Assembly (NCBI GenBank): GCA_002429045.1
Contig: DIYM01000017.1
Span: 1 to 64,000, forward strand
Source of the DNA: Phycisphaerales bacterium UBA6054
GTDB lineage: Bacteria; Planctomycetota; Phycisphaerae; Phycisphaerales; UBA1924
Length of the DNA stretch: 64,000 bases
Reading direction: 5' to 3'
Shown in pieces: positions 1 to 9,101 of the stretch. Each line of letters opens with the position of its first letter. Within the stretch, counting starts at the first letter, position 1. Under the pieces are notes generated by a model. The model made no database searches. It saw only the letters and a list, made by a program, of their open reading frames with translations, and was not told the DNA's origin. The position numbers and the translations under genes were made by a program.

Positions 1-1
1 C

Positions 2-952
2 CTCGGCGATGCCCCCGTAAAACGGCAGGCCATCGCCGCCCTGCGGTCGCTGGATCTCGACCGGATCGGACTTCCTGGCATGCGGACCCTCGTGCTGCTC
101 GGTGACGCCTCGGATCTGGACCGGATGGTGTTGCTGATCGCCGACCCGGACCACCCGCAGCGGGACGCCGCGGCTGAATCGCTGCTCGAACGCCCGGAAG
201 GGCTGGCGCGTCTGCTGGATTGGTCGTCGGACCCGCGCCTGTTCGGAGTGATCGCTCGCGGCATCACACGCCATGAACCGACGGTCGGCGGGTTTGTTCG
301 GATCGCCGGGCTGCCGCGGCTCGAGGACGACGCGGCGGATGCGGCCCTCCGCGTGCACGCCGAGCAGCTTGCCGACGAGGACCTCGCCGAAGCCGTGCGA
401 ACTTCGGGGCTCGGCGGGCCGATCGCCGAATCGGTGCTCGGGAGGCTGATGACGGCCGATCCCGGCGCGGATCCTCGCCTCGCCGATGGGCTCCTGAGGC
501 TCGCCGAACTGAGGCTTCTGCGCGGCGACGCGGCCGGGGCCGGCGAGACGCTGGCGGTTCTCGGCGACGCCGAACTGCCCGAGCCGCGCAGACCGTCATG
601 GCGTCTGATCTCTCTGCGAGTCGCCCTCGCAGAGAACGACCTCGGGCGTGCGTTCTCGATCCCGGGTGTCTCTGCGCCGCAATGGCTCGATGCCCTCGGC
701 TCGATACCCCGGGGGACGGCGGCAAGACGCGAAGCCGCGGCACGCCTGCTGGCCGAGCGTGCAGGCTCGCTCACACCCGAGCAATCCGCGACCTTGGAGT
801 CCTGGGCGACCGAGGGAGACACACTCCCATCAGACGATGCCGGCGGACCATCCGGCACGCGGCCCGAGGAGTCACCCGCACAGCCCGACAGCTCATCGCG
901 TTCGGCCGAACCGGATCCTGGCGCTGCCGGCTCGGATAACACGCCCGCTTGA
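2..952 (+). CDS. Helical-repeat hypothetical protein, 5' end cut by window
   Basis: The reading frame is open from the first bases of the window, so the true start lies upstream and 316 codons are visible. The sequence is rich in Leu, Ala, Asp and Arg and is built of repeated amphipathic helical segments, which resembles HEAT- or TPR-like solenoids. The last 50 or so residues are a low-complexity Pro/Ser/Asp/Glu tail, probably disordered. I see no catalytic motif or membrane segment in the visible part. It ends 26 nt before the stop codon of the convergent kinase-like gene. The solenoid description is inferred from composition; the function is unknown. Confidence 0.7.
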   Translation, partial: LGDAPVKRQAIAALRSLDLDRIGLPGMRTLVLLGDASDLDRMVLLIADPDHPQRDAAAESLLERPEGLARLLDWSSDPRLFGVIARGITRHEPTVGGFVRIAGLPRLEDDAADAALRVHAEQLADEDLAEAVRTSGLGGPIAESVLGRLMTADPGADPRLADGLLRLAELRLLRGDAAGAGETLAVLGDAELPEPRRPSWRLISLRVALAENDLGRAFSIPGVSAPQWLDALGSIPRGTAARREAAARLLAERAGSLTPEQSATLESWATEGDTLPSDDAGGPSGTRPEESPAQPDSSSRSAEPDPGAAGSDNTPA

Positions 953-978
953 TCCGGCTGGTGGGAGGGACCGAGGCC

Positions 979-1947
979 TCAGCGAGGAAGCCCGCCGGTC
1001 TCGCGGCGGAAACGGCGCATGACCGCGTTGATCGGCGTCGAGACAACCTCGTTGCTGGCCCCCTTGGGCTGGGCGGGGGCGTGGCGTCCGGGCAACGCCG
1101 CGAGCGCGTCGTCGATACGCTCGAACCCGCCGAGCGGATCGACCGCGGCGGCGATCCAGACTTCCCACGCCTTGGCCTGTCGGCCGGCGATCTTGGTCAC
1201 GCTGACCGGAGCGAGGCTCGGCTCAACACCGGTGAGGAGCCACGCGGCGACCTCCGCGATCGCACGGATCTCGTCCGAGACCGGGCCGGGCACGGGGTCG
1301 CAGATGCGGGGATTGACGATGCCGTACAACTCGTACAACACCGATCCGCGCCGGTCGATGATGACACGCTCCGGATCGATGCTCTCGACCCACACCCCGT
1401 GCGAGCGGGCGTGGGCGATGGCTTCCAGGAGGTGCTCGACACACCGAGCCACTTCGGGGATCTCGAGACGCCCCGAGCGCCGGGCCATCAGATGCCCGAT
1501 GGGGACAAGGCCTTCTTGGTTGCCCGTGTACGGAGAGACCAGGCAGAGATGACCGAACTCGTCGAAGCTGTACGCCTCGATCGGGAGCAGGTGCGGGTGC
1601 CTCGGGCGTGAGACCTTCGCGACGACCTCAAGCAGGCGTCGCCGTTCGTGAGCGTCCACCCGGCCGTCGTAGCGGTAGACCACGTGATCGGTATCCGCGT
1701 GCTCGTGGAGCGCGATCCATCGCTCCCAACGGCCCAAGGCGTTGAGCTTGCGGAACAGCTTGTACGGACCGAATCGGTGCAAAGTCTTGCCTGCATGATC
1801 GGGACCGGGGCGTTCCGGTTCCCGCGGGGATGAGCGCTTGTTCGGCTCGGAAAGCCTCGTGATTGGCTCCGGGCTGGTCGGGATGATACGCCGACCGAAG
1901 AACGGACGCCCATCAGTATCGACACGGACCGCGCCGGGTCTCCACAA
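979..1947 (-). CDS. Protein kinase-like protein (pseudokinase)
   Basis: A compact kinase-like fold of about 270 residues follows a basic N-terminal stretch. The family's functional motifs can be aligned but are degenerate. The VAIK lysine position reads VVYRYD, with Arg for Lys. The HRDxKPEN loop reads VESIDPER after HARSHG, losing the Asp, Lys and Asn. The DFG motif reads LYG. Planctomycetes encode many Ser/Thr kinases, and this member looks catalytically dead, so a scaffold or regulatory role is likely. No good ATG exists near the N-terminus. I chose the TTG at 1947 because it is the first start-type codon after the divergent promoter region, but the start is uncertain. The gene converges with the one at 2-952 and diverges from the homogentisate dioxygenase gene. 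Confidence 0.7.
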   Translation of the reverse strand: MWRPGAVRVDTDGRPFFGRRIIPTSPEPITRLSEPNKRSSPREPERPGPDHAGKTLHRFGPYKLFRKLNALGRWERWIALHEHADTDHVVYRYDGRVDAHERRRLLEVVAKVSRPRHPHLLPIEAYSFDEFGHLCLVSPYTGNQEGLVPIGHLMARRSGRLEIPEVARCVEHLLEAIAHARSHGVWVESIDPERVIIDRRGSVLYELYGIVNPRICDPVPGPVSDEIRAIAEVAAWLLTGVEPSLAPVSVTKIAGRQAKAWEVWIAAAVDPLGGFERIDDALAALPGRHAPAQPKGASNEVVSTPINAVMRRFRRETGGLPR

Positions 1948-1992
1948 GGGGGTTTCGCGGGGTCGCGAGGGCCCGGGCTGGGTGCGGCACCC

Positions 1993-1998
1993 TAGAAT
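1993..1998 (+). promoter_or_regulatory. TAGAAT -10-like box ahead of homogentisate dioxygenase
   Basis: TAGAAT stands in otherwise GC-rich sequence between the divergent kinase-like and dioxygenase genes. Its complement gives TAGGGT on the other strand, so one short segment may serve both directions. Transcription to the right would leave a leader of about 130 nt before the ATG at 2134. No convincing -35 box is visible. Confidence 0.35.
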
Positions 1999-2133
1999 CC
2001 CCGGACAACGGTTCGGCCCGGACGGATGGGGTGTTTCACCGTTCCCCCGGGCGATCGGGGCGGGCCCGACGGACCGAGCAACGCCCTCCCCCGCCGATGC
2101 ACCCGCTCGGCGCGGGGAAGACCGAGAGCAGCC

Positions 2134-3411
2134 ATGCCGTATTACACCAAGATGGGGCAGATCCCGAAGACCCGACACATCCAGTTCCGCCGCCCGGACG
2201 GGGCCCTGTACTCGGAAGAGCTGTTCGGCACAGAAGGCTTCGTGGGACCGTCGTCGACGATGTACCACATCCACCCCCCGACCCAGGTCTCGGGCTGGAA
2301 GACGCTGTACGAGACCAAGCCCGAGTACGTCGAGCAATCGGTGATGCGCATGCGTCACGCCAAGACCGCCGGCATGAAACCCGAGGGCGACGCGGTCACC
2401 GGACGCGTCGTGCTGTACGGCAACGCCGACGTCGAGATGGCGATGTGCGTTCCCGGCGAGCAGATGCCGTACCACTTCAAGAACGGCCAGGGCGATGAGT
2501 GCCTGTTCTTCCACTACGGCTCGGGCACATGCCGCACGATGTTCGGCACGCTCAAGTTCGGACGCAAGGACTACCTGGTCATCCCCAAAGGAACGATCTA
2601 CCAGATCGAGTTCGACGAACGCCCGGATGATGGGTCGGACAGCGACGCGTTCGGCGGGTACTCGAAGGCCGACATGCCCTACGGCAAGTTCGTGCTGTTC
2701 GAGACCTGCAACGCCAGCCACATCCTGCCGCCTCCCGGGTATCTCTCGAAGAAGACCGCGCAGTTCCTCGAGCACGCGCCGTACTGCGAGCGTGACCTGC
2801 GCATCCCCGAGGAGCCGCTCACGTACGACGAACTCGGCGAGTTCGAGGTCCGCATCAAGGCCCGCGACTGCGTGCACTCGTACATGTATTCCTACCACCC
2901 GCTCGACGTGATCGGGTGGGACGGCTGCTACTACCCGTATTGCTTCAACATCGACGATTTCGCGCCGATCGTGGGCAAGGTGCACATGCCGCCCCCGATC
3001 CACCAGACCTTCGAGGGGCACAACTTCGTGATCTGCTCGTTCTGCCCCCGGATGCTCGACTTCCACCCCGAAGCGATCCCGGTGCCCTACAACCACAGCA
3101 ACATCGACTCGGACGAGATCCTGTACTACGTCGAGGGCAACTACAAGGCCCGGCGTGGGATCGAGTCCGGCTCGATCTCCGTCCACCCCCAGGGCATCCC
3201 CCACGGCCCGCACCCGGGGACGGTGGAGAAGTCGCTGGGCAAGACCTACACCGACGAACTCGCGGTGATGTGCGACACGTTCCGCCCGATGTTCCCGACC
3301 AAGGCGGCGTTGGACATCGACGACGAGTCGTACCCGGAGTCCTGGCGGGCCGACCACCACGCCCCCGGCGAAGAACGCAACGGGGACGGCCCGGTGAACA
3401 CCTGGACCTGA
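2134..3411 (+). CDS. hmgA: Homogentisate 1,2-dioxygenase
   Basis: This 425-residue protein opens the aromatic ring of homogentisate to maleylacetoacetate in tyrosine and phenylalanine catabolism, in the cytosol. It has the two-part cupin architecture and near-normal length of the family. The iron ligands can be placed in the C-terminal half: His321 in YNHSN, the acidic residue of SDEILYY (Glu328, or Asp327 at the canonical spacing), and His357 in GIPHGPHPG. The same frame is open further upstream, but MPYYTKMGQIPK at 2134 is the start expected for prokaryotic members. The upstream enzyme, 4-hydroxyphenylpyruvate dioxygenase, is about 10 kb away on the other strand. A hairpin terminator follows at 3442. 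Confidence 0.9.
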   Translation: MPYYTKMGQIPKTRHIQFRRPDGALYSEELFGTEGFVGPSSTMYHIHPPTQVSGWKTLYETKPEYVEQSVMRMRHAKTAGMKPEGDAVTGRVVLYGNADVEMAMCVPGEQMPYHFKNGQGDECLFFHYGSGTCRTMFGTLKFGRKDYLVIPKGTIYQIEFDERPDDGSDSDAFGGYSKADMPYGKFVLFETCNASHILPPPGYLSKKTAQFLEHAPYCERDLRIPEEPLTYDELGEFEVRIKARDCVHSYMYSYHPLDVIGWDGCYYPYCFNIDDFAPIVGKVHMPPPIHQTFEGHNFVICSFCPRMLDFHPEAIPVPYNHSNIDSDEILYYVEGNYKARRGIESGSISVHPQGIPHGPHPGTVEKSLGKTYTDELAVMCDTFRPMFPTKAALDIDDESYPESWRADHHAPGEERNGDGPVNTWT

Positions 3412-3441
3412 TCGCACACCGATCGCAACGCCTGCAGCACC

Positions 3442-3465
3442 AACGCGGCTTCGGCCGCGTTTTTC
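3442..3465 (+). terminator. Intrinsic terminator with TTCG tetraloop
   Basis: The arms AACGCGGC and GCCGCGTT enclose a TTCG tetraloop and are followed by Ts, just after the homogentisate dioxygenase stop codon. This is an eight base-pair perfect stem. Confidence 0.8.
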
Positions 3466-3517
3466 GTCGGCCTCCGGCTCGCATCGTTCCGCCGACGCGC
3501 CTCGAATCACCACGACC

Positions 3518-4813
3518 ATGCCAGACACCCTCGCCATCCTCGCCATCGGCGACGAGCTGACCTCCGGGCAGCGCGTCGATACCAACTCGGCACTCATCGC
3601 ATCGAGAGCCGAATCGCTCGGCGTCAGGACGCTCGAACACCGCACCGCCAGCGACGAGTTCGCACAGATGACCGACGCGATACGCGACCTGTGCCGGACG
3701 GCATCCGTGCTCGTCGTGACCGGCGGGCTCGGACCCACCGCCGACGACCTGACACGCGAGGCTCTGGCAGAGGCGATGGGCGACGACTTGGTCGTCGACG
3801 AGGAGGCCCTCGGGACGCTCCGGGCCTGGTACGCGGGGCGCGGGCGTCCGATGCCCGAAGCCAACAGGTCCCAGGCGATGCGCCCCTCGCGGTCGTGCCT
3901 GCTCGACAACCCGAACGGCACGGCCCCGGGGCTGGCCGGCGAGGTCGGGGGGACGCGGGTCTACTGCCTGCCCGGACCGCCGCGGGAGATGGTCCCGATG
4001 CTCGAGCGGTTCGTGCTGCCGATCTTCGAACTGAGCGAAGCCGCCGCGGTCCGCGTCCGGACCATGCCCACGTTCGGGCTGGGCGAATCCGCCGTCGCGG
4101 ACGGGCTCGGCGGGCTGATGGACCGGGCCCGCAATCCGGTCGTCGGGACCACCGCCTCGAACGGGATCGTCACCTGCCGGATCCGGTACGAGGGCCCCGC
4201 GGGCAACGCCGAGGAACAACTCGACGCCACCGCGTCAGAAATCAACGCCCGCCTCGGCGCCGCGGTGCTCAGCGATCACGACGCCGAGGACGACGGTCTC
4301 GTGCTCGTGCGTGCCGTGTCCGCCATGCTCCGGGATCGACGCCAAACGGTGGGCGTGATCGAATCGTGCACGGGCGGGATGCTGGGCGAGATGATCACCA
4401 GACTGCCAGGCTCCTCGGATGTCTTCGGGGGCGGGCTGCTCACCTATTCGAACGGACTCAAGTCCTCGCTCGCCCGTGTGGACCCGGGGCTGATCAACCA
4501 CCACGGCGCGGTCTCCGCCGAGGTGGCGCTGGCGATGGCCCGGGGCGGGCTGGACACGCTTGGAACCGACCACGCCCTGGCGATCACGGGCGTCGCGGGG
4601 CCGGGCGGCGGGTCGGAGGACAAGCCGGTCGGGACCGTCTGGATCGCCCGCGCGTCCCCCGGAGGATCGGCCGAGGCCAGGCGATTCATGTTCCGGGGCG
4701 GGCGCGATTGGATCCGGATCTGGTCGGCGACCACCGCGCTCGGCATGCTCCGGCTTCACATGCTCGGGACCGACATGACACTGCTCGGGCAGACCGACCG
4801 GGCGTCCTCTTAA
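3518..4813 (+). CDS. cinA: CinA-like protein (nicotinamide-nucleotide amidase family)
   Basis: The 431-residue protein has the two CinA domains. Residues 1-170 form a MoaB/Mog-type molybdopterin-binding fold, with ILAIGDELTSG near the start, VVTGGLGPTADD around residue 70 and a CLPGPPREM loop. The C-terminal half from about residue 270 is the CinA deamidase domain, with IESCTGG carrying the catalytic Ser, then TYSNGLK, then GVAGPGGG. The C-terminal domain deamidates nicotinamide mononucleotide in pyridine nucleotide salvage, and the N-terminal domain of full-length family members has ADP-ribose pyrophosphatase activity. It stands alone between a terminator and the thiolase gene. Its start ATG has no strong ribosome binding site. 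Confidence 0.9.
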   Translation: MPDTLAILAIGDELTSGQRVDTNSALIASRAESLGVRTLEHRTASDEFAQMTDAIRDLCRTASVLVVTGGLGPTADDLTREALAEAMGDDLVVDEEALGTLRAWYAGRGRPMPEANRSQAMRPSRSCLLDNPNGTAPGLAGEVGGTRVYCLPGPPREMVPMLERFVLPIFELSEAAAVRVRTMPTFGLGESAVADGLGGLMDRARNPVVGTTASNGIVTCRIRYEGPAGNAEEQLDATASEINARLGAAVLSDHDAEDDGLVLVRAVSAMLRDRRQTVGVIESCTGGMLGEMITRLPGSSDVFGGGLLTYSNGLKSSLARVDPGLINHHGAVSAEVALAMARGGLDTLGTDHALAITGVAGPGGGSEDKPVGTVWIARASPGGSAEARRFMFRGGRDWIRIWSATTALGMLRLHMLGTDMTLLGQTDRASS

Positions 4814-4848
4814 GCCCGTTCAACGCCCGGAATCGGGACGTGTCTGCC

Positions 4849-4854
4849 TATGAT
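4849..4854 (+). promoter_or_regulatory. TATGAT -10-like box for thiolase
   Basis: TATGAT lies 35 nt after the cinA stop codon and about 70 nt before the thiolase start, in a GC-rich gap. It matches the recurrent TANNNT box of the window. No clear -35 box is seen. Confidence 0.4.
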
Positions 4855-4923
4855 CTCTTCCCGCTCTTGCCGAGCCGAGCGCGGGCCTTTCTGCACTTAT
4901 CCATGACCCACGAGGGATCCGTC

Positions 4924-6120
4924 ATGCCGAACCAGCCCGTGATCGTCGCAGCCCGCCGCACCGCCATCGGACGTTTCTTCGGGGGGCTCTCGTCCGTCGC
5001 ATCACCGCAACTCGGCGCGTACGCGATCGAGGCTTGCCTGGCCGACGCGCCGGCGGCCAAGGGCGCGATCGACGAGTGCGTGATGGGCTGCGTGCTGCAG
5101 GCCGGGCTCGGGCAGAACCCCGCCCGCCAGGCCGGTCTCAAGGCCGGTCTCCCCTCGACGCTCTCGGCCAAGACCGTCAACAAGGTCTGCGGCTCGGGGC
5201 TCGAGGCGGTCATGATGGCCGCCCAGTCGATCAAGGCGGGCGACAACCACTGCGTCATCGCGGGCGGCATGGAGAACATGACCGCCGCCCCCCACTTCGC
5301 CAACGTCCGCAACGGCATCAAGTACGGCCCGGGCACCATGGAAGACCACATGGCGTTCGACGGGCTGCGGTGCGCGTTCGAGTGCTGGCCCATGGGCAAC
5401 GCTGCCGAGCACATCGCCGAGAAGTACAGCGTCTCCCGCGAGGAGCAGGACCGATTCGCAGCCCAGAGCCACAACCGAGCCGAGAAGGCCCAGGCCGAAG
5501 GCTGGTTCGATTCCGAGATCGTCGCCCTGTCCGGCAAGCAGGTCGGCAACCGCAAGAACCCCGAGATGGACGGCGGCGTGAGCAAGGACGAGGGTGTCCG
5601 CGCCGGGTCGTCGGCCGACACGCTCGCCAAGCTCCGCCCCGCGTTTACCAAGGACGGCTCGGTCACCGCGGGCAACGCGTCGCAGATCTCCGACGGTGCG
5701 GCGGCCACGATCGTGATGAGCGAGTCCAAGGCCTCCGAACTCGGCGTCGCCCCGATCGCCAAGATCGTGTCGTACGACACCTCGGGCGTCGATCCCAAGG
5801 ACATCTTCGCGGCGCCCATCACCGGCGTGAAGGGCGCGCTCGACAAGGCCGGATGGTCCGTGGACGATGTCGATCTGTTCGAGATCAACGAGGCGTTCGC
5901 CGCACAGGTGCTGTGCAACGTCAAAGAACTCGGCATCGACGAAGCCAAGCTGAACATCACCGGCGGCGGCGTCGCGCTCGGTCACCCGATCGGTGCGTCC
6001 GGCGCACGCGTGCTGGTGACCCTGCTGCACCAACTCAAACGCACCGGCGGCAAGAAGGGCGTCGCCGCCCTCTGCCTCGGAGGCGGCAACGCGGTCGCGA
6101 TGTGCGTTGAGATGGCGTGA
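4924..6120 (+). CDS. Acetyl-CoA C-acetyltransferase (thiolase)
   Basis: The 398-residue thiolase condenses two acetyl-CoA molecules or cleaves acetoacetyl-CoA. All catalytic landmarks are present: nucleophile Cys89 in [11 protein letters not shown], His354 in GHPIGASG, and Cys384 in CLGGGNAV. Also present are the family loops GGMENM and NEAFAAQ. I chose ATG 4924 because an AGGG site lies just upstream and [18 protein letters not shown] is the normal thiolase N-terminus; an in-frame ATG at 4903 is an alternative. The gene is monocistronic here and is preceded by a TATGAT box. Its role could be beta-oxidation, ketone or branched-chain metabolism, and the context does not decide. Confidence 0.92.
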   Translation: MPNQPVIVAARRTAIGRFFGGLSSVASPQLGAYAIEACLADAPAAKGAIDECVMGCVLQAGLGQNPARQAGLKAGLPSTLSAKTVNKVCGSGLEAVMMAAQSIKAGDNHCVIAGGMENMTAAPHFANVRNGIKYGPGTMEDHMAFDGLRCAFECWPMGNAAEHIAEKYSVSREEQDRFAAQSHNRAEKAQAEGWFDSEIVALSGKQVGNRKNPEMDGGVSKDEGVRAGSSADTLAKLRPAFTKDGSVTAGNASQISDGAAATIVMSESKASELGVAPIAKIVSYDTSGVDPKDIFAAPITGVKGALDKAGWSVDDVDLFEINEAFAAQVLCNVKELGIDEAKLNITGGGVALGHPIGASGARVLVTLLHQLKRTGGKKGVAALCLGGGNAVAMCVEMA

Positions 6121-6215
6121 ACGGACCAAAGACCGCAAGTTAGCACGGAATAACCCGCAGGGCGTGTCGGTTTCTTATCGCGTCGGCATCACGCCGATTC
6201 GGAAAGGAGCCAGCC

Positions 6216-6359
6216 ATGAGCACCCAACGTCACCCAACCCGGACCGTCCCTGTCTCTGCCCGTTCGAACGGGCTTGCGCTGCTCCTGGGCGTCGGTTCAT
6301 ACATAGCCCTGATCCCGGTCGCCTTGGCGCTTGCGTGCGTCGCCGCGTTTGGTGTTTGA
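6216..6359 (+). CDS. Small single-pass membrane protein (47 aa)
   Basis: A strong AAAGGAG ribosome binding site sits 6-8 nt before the ATG. It is the best Shine-Dalgarno sequence of the neighbourhood and argues that this short frame is translated. The first 20 residues are polar and basic, followed by one hydrophobic helix rich in Leu, Ala and Val that runs to the C-terminus. The product would be a small inner-membrane protein with a cytosolic N-terminus by the positive-inside rule. I do not recognise it. It fills most of the otherwise empty 336-nt gap between the thiolase and the dehydrogenase. Confidence 0.5.
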   Translation: MSTQRHPTRTVPVSARSNGLALLLGVGSYIALIPVALALACVAAFGV

Positions 6360-6445
6360 GCCCGCTCGGATCCGAGATCCGGAACACACTGCGAACTGAC
6401 GGCCGCCCTCTTCGGAGGTCGGGCGTCGTCGCGTGCTCATGCCGC

Positions 6446-6451
6446 TACGCT
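6446..6451 (+). promoter_or_regulatory. TACGCT -10-like box, leaderless start
   Basis: TACGCT ends 5 nt before the ATG at 6457, where no Shine-Dalgarno sequence exists. A transcript from this box would begin at or next to the start codon. Confidence 0.4.
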
Positions 6452-6456
6452 CGGGC

Positions 6457-7146
6457 ATGCCATTCACCATCCTCATTACCGGCGCGAACCGAGGGATCGG
6501 GCTCGCACTCGCGAAGGAAGCCGCCGCCCGAGGGGACCGGGTCATCGGCACGGCCCGTGCCCCGGGCTCTGCCGACGAACTCCGGCCGGTCGCAGATCGC
6601 GTTGAGCCCCTGGACGCCGACTCGGACGGGTCATGCCGTCTGCTTGCTGCGTCGCTCGGCTCAGAACCGGTCGACATCCTGATCAACAACGCCGGCATCT
6701 CGCCGAAGCGGTCCGGACAACTCGCAGACTTCGATCCGGAAGCGTACCTCCAGTGCCTGCGGACGAACTCGGTCGGACCGCTGCTGGTCACGCGGGCTCT
6801 GCTGCCGAACCTCGAGGCAGGCCGGAAGAAGTTGATCGTCCAGATCTCCAGCCAGATGGGCAGCCTGGGCGATGTCGCACGCGATGGCAACACCGGCGGG
6901 CTTGCGTATCGGAGTTCGAAGTCGGCGCTGAACATGGCCAGCCTGCTGGTCGCCAATGAACTCAAGCCGCGTGGTATCGCCTGCGTCGTGATGCACCCGG
7001 GCTGGGTCCGAACGGATATGGGCGGGCCCGAGGCCCACCTCGGGCCCGAAGAGTCCGCCCGGGCGATGCTGGACACCATCTCCGGGATGTCCCTGGCGGA
7101 CAGCGGGCGATACGTCCGCTACAACGGCGAACCGATCGCGTGGTGA
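6457..7146 (+). CDS. Short-chain dehydrogenase/reductase
   Basis: This classical SDR has 229 residues. The NAD(P)-binding motif TGANRGIG is at residues 8-15, NNAG follows near residue 77, a Ser-containing QISSQMG strand near 128, and the catalytic YRSSK (YxxxK) near 155. MHPGWVRTDMGG is the usual post-catalytic loop. The sequence resembles the C-factor/CsgA-like subgroup, whose substrates vary, so the substrate is not assigned. An upstream in-frame ATG at 6433 is possible, but ATG 6457 fits both the glycine motif position and the TACGCT box just before it. Confidence 0.85.
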   Translation: MPFTILITGANRGIGLALAKEAAARGDRVIGTARAPGSADELRPVADRVEPLDADSDGSCRLLAASLGSEPVDILINNAGISPKRSGQLADFDPEAYLQCLRTNSVGPLLVTRALLPNLEAGRKKLIVQISSQMGSLGDVARDGNTGGLAYRSSKSALNMASLLVANELKPRGIACVVMHPGWVRTDMGGPEAHLGPEESARAMLDTISGMSLADSGRYVRYNGEPIAW

Positions 7147-7182
7147 CCCCGCTTGGCGGGCCTCATTTCGGGCCCCGCCGCC

Positions 7183-7188
7183 TACCAT
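7183..7188 (+). promoter_or_regulatory. TACCAT -10-like box for aspS
   Basis: The context CCTACCATCG is nearly the same as that ahead of the prpD-like gene, the citrate synthase gene and tRNA-Leu. It lies 72 nt before the aspS start, giving a leader of about 65 nt. No hairpin typical of a known riboswitch was recognised in the leader. Confidence 0.45.
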
Positions 7189-7260
7189 CGTGGCCCAGGA
7201 ACCAACGCCACCACCGGGGCTCCCGGCGGTGTCCATTCTCGATCGAAAGCACGTGATCCG

Positions 7261-9048
7261 ATGCCGAAACGCACGCAGACCTGCGGCCAGCTCACCGCCG
7301 AACACACCGAACAGACCGTGACGCTCAACGGGTGGGTGAACGCCTACCGCGGGCATGGCCAAGGGCTCGTGTTTGTGGACCTGCGTGATCGCGATGGCAT
7401 CACCCAGGTGGTCTTCGAGCAAGGCTCAACGCCGGACGGGGTCGTGGAAGCGGGCGGGCGTCTGCGGAACGAGGACTGCATCAGCGTGACCGGGTCTGTT
7501 CGGATGCGCGAGAAGTCCAACCCGAAGATCCCGACCGGCGCGATCGAGGTCGTGGTCGATTCGCTTGAGGTGCTCTCGAAGACCGCGCGGCTCCCGTTCG
7601 TTCCCTCGGACGAGAAGAACCTGCCCGACGAAGAAACCCGTCTGCAACACCGGTACCTCGACCTCCGCCGCCCACAGATGCAGGAGATCCTGCGCCTGCG
7701 TCACCGGGTGGCCAAAGCCACCCGCGACTACTTCGACGCCAATGGTTTCCTCGAAGTCGAGACGCCGATGCTGTGCCGATCGACGCCCGAAGGCGCCCGG
7801 GACTTCCTCGTGCCCTCTCGCTTGCAGGCGGGCATGTGGTACGCGCTCCCGCAGTCTCCCCAGCTGTTCAAGCAGATCCTGATGATCGCTGGCTGCGACA
7901 GGTACCTCCAGATCGTCAAGTGCTTCCGCGACGAGGACCCGCGCGCCGACCGCCAGGCCGAGTTCACGCAGATCGACCTCGAGATGGCGTTTGTCGACCG
8001 CGAGGAGGTGCTCGATGTCATGGAGGGCTTCGCACGCACGCTCTGGAAGGACGTGCTCGGGGTCGAACTGCCCGAGTTCCCCCGCATGACCTATCGGGAG
8101 GCGATGGACACCTACGGCATCGACCGCCCGGACACCCGCTACGACCTGCGCCTGCACGACATCTCCGACCTGGCCGGGCAGACCGAGTTCGGCGTGTTCA
8201 CCGGCGCACTGGAGCAGCCGAAGGGTGTGGTCAAGGCGATTCGCGTGCCCGGCGGGGCGGACAGAATCAGCCGGAAGGTTGCGGACGGGTATGCCAAGTT
8301 TGTCCAACAGTTCGGCGCCGGCGGCGTGCCGTTCACCAAGGTCTCTGGCGGCTCGTTCGAAGGCGGCGTGGCCAAGTTCGTCGAGCCGATCAAGGACGCG
8401 CTGTTCCAGCGTCTCCAGCTCAGCGACGGCGACGCCGTGCTCTTCGGCGCCGACACCTACAACACATGCACCAAAGCGCTCGGCGAGCTCCGCCAGAAAG
8501 TCGCCCGAGAGATGGACCTCATCCCCGAAGGCGAGTGGAACTTCCTCTGGGTCTACGACTTCCCGATGTTCGAGTGGGACGAAGAAACCGAGCGTTTTTA
8601 TGCCCTGCACCACCCGTTCACAGCGCCCACGCCCGAAGAGTCCGAGCGGTTCCTCGCGGCCGACGCGACGGATGTTGAAACCGTCGAGTCGATCGTTTCC
8701 GACGGGTACGACATGATCTGCAACGGCTCCGAGATCGGTGGCGGCTCGATCCGCATCCACCGCCAGGATGTCCAGAGCAAGGTCTTCAGCCTCCTCGGCC
8801 TGTCCGAGGACGAGGCCAAACTGAAGTTCTCCTTCCTGCTCGACGCCCTCTCGTACGGCGCCCCACCCCACGGCGGCGTCGCGTTCGGGCTCGACCGCAT
8901 CGTGATGCACATGGCCGGCACCGAGAACATCCGTGAGGTCATCGCGTTCCCCAAATCGATGACCGGCGTGGACCTGATGTGCGAGGCGCCCAATGTGGTC
9001 GATCAGCAGCAGCTCGGAGAACTCCACGTCAAGAGCACCGTCACCTGA
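7261..9048 (+). CDS. aspS: Aspartate--tRNA ligase (bacterial type)
   Basis: The 595-residue protein has the bacterial class IIb layout: an OB-fold anticodon domain at residues 1-110, catalytic motif 1 before residue 170, motif 2 with CFRDEDPRADRQ-EFTQIDLEM near 220-240, an inserted GAD domain around 290-420, and motif 3 with GGVAFGLDRIVM near 545. It attaches Asp to tRNA(Asp) in the cytosol. In the OB fold, His32 of YRGHGQG aligns with the position that is His in non-discriminating and Leu in discriminating bacterial enzymes, so it may also charge tRNA(Asn). ATG 7261 gives the expected N-terminus. Confidence 0.95.
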   Translation: MPKRTQTCGQLTAEHTEQTVTLNGWVNAYRGHGQGLVFVDLRDRDGITQVVFEQGSTPDGVVEAGGRLRNEDCISVTGSVRMREKSNPKIPTGAIEVVVDSLEVLSKTARLPFVPSDEKNLPDEETRLQHRYLDLRRPQMQEILRLRHRVAKATRDYFDANGFLEVETPMLCRSTPEGARDFLVPSRLQAGMWYALPQSPQLFKQILMIAGCDRYLQIVKCFRDEDPRADRQAEFTQIDLEMAFVDREEVLDVMEGFARTLWKDVLGVELPEFPRMTYREAMDTYGIDRPDTRYDLRLHDISDLAGQTEFGVFTGALEQPKGVVKAIRVPGGADRISRKVADGYAKFVQQFGAGGVPFTKVSGGSFEGGVAKFVEPIKDALFQRLQLSDGDAVLFGADTYNTCTKALGELRQKVAREMDLIPEGEWNFLWVYDFPMFEWDEETERFYALHHPFTAPTPEESERFLAADATDVETVESIVSDGYDMICNGSEIGGGSIRIHRQDVQSKVFSLLGLSEDEAKLKFSFLLDALSYGAPPHGGVAFGLDRIVMHMAGTENIREVIAFPKSMTGVDLMCEAPNVVDQQQLGELHVKSTVT

Positions 9049-9101
9049 GCGTGATGATCCGACCACCCGAACGCCCTCTGCCGGAAGACGAACCGGAACG
9101 G

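Noticed and set aside
1948..3921. Minus-strand frame open for over 600 codons opposite hmgA and cinA, continuous with the kinase-like gene
   Set aside because: It is antisense to two clear enzymes, and its residues are the Arg/Val/His mix expected from GC-rich antisense codons. Only the part downstream of 1947 is protein-like.
3691..4923. In-frame extension of the thiolase upstream through cinA
   Set aside because: The extension is an Arg/Gly-rich shadow of cinA. The thiolase N-terminus with a ribosome binding site is at 4924.
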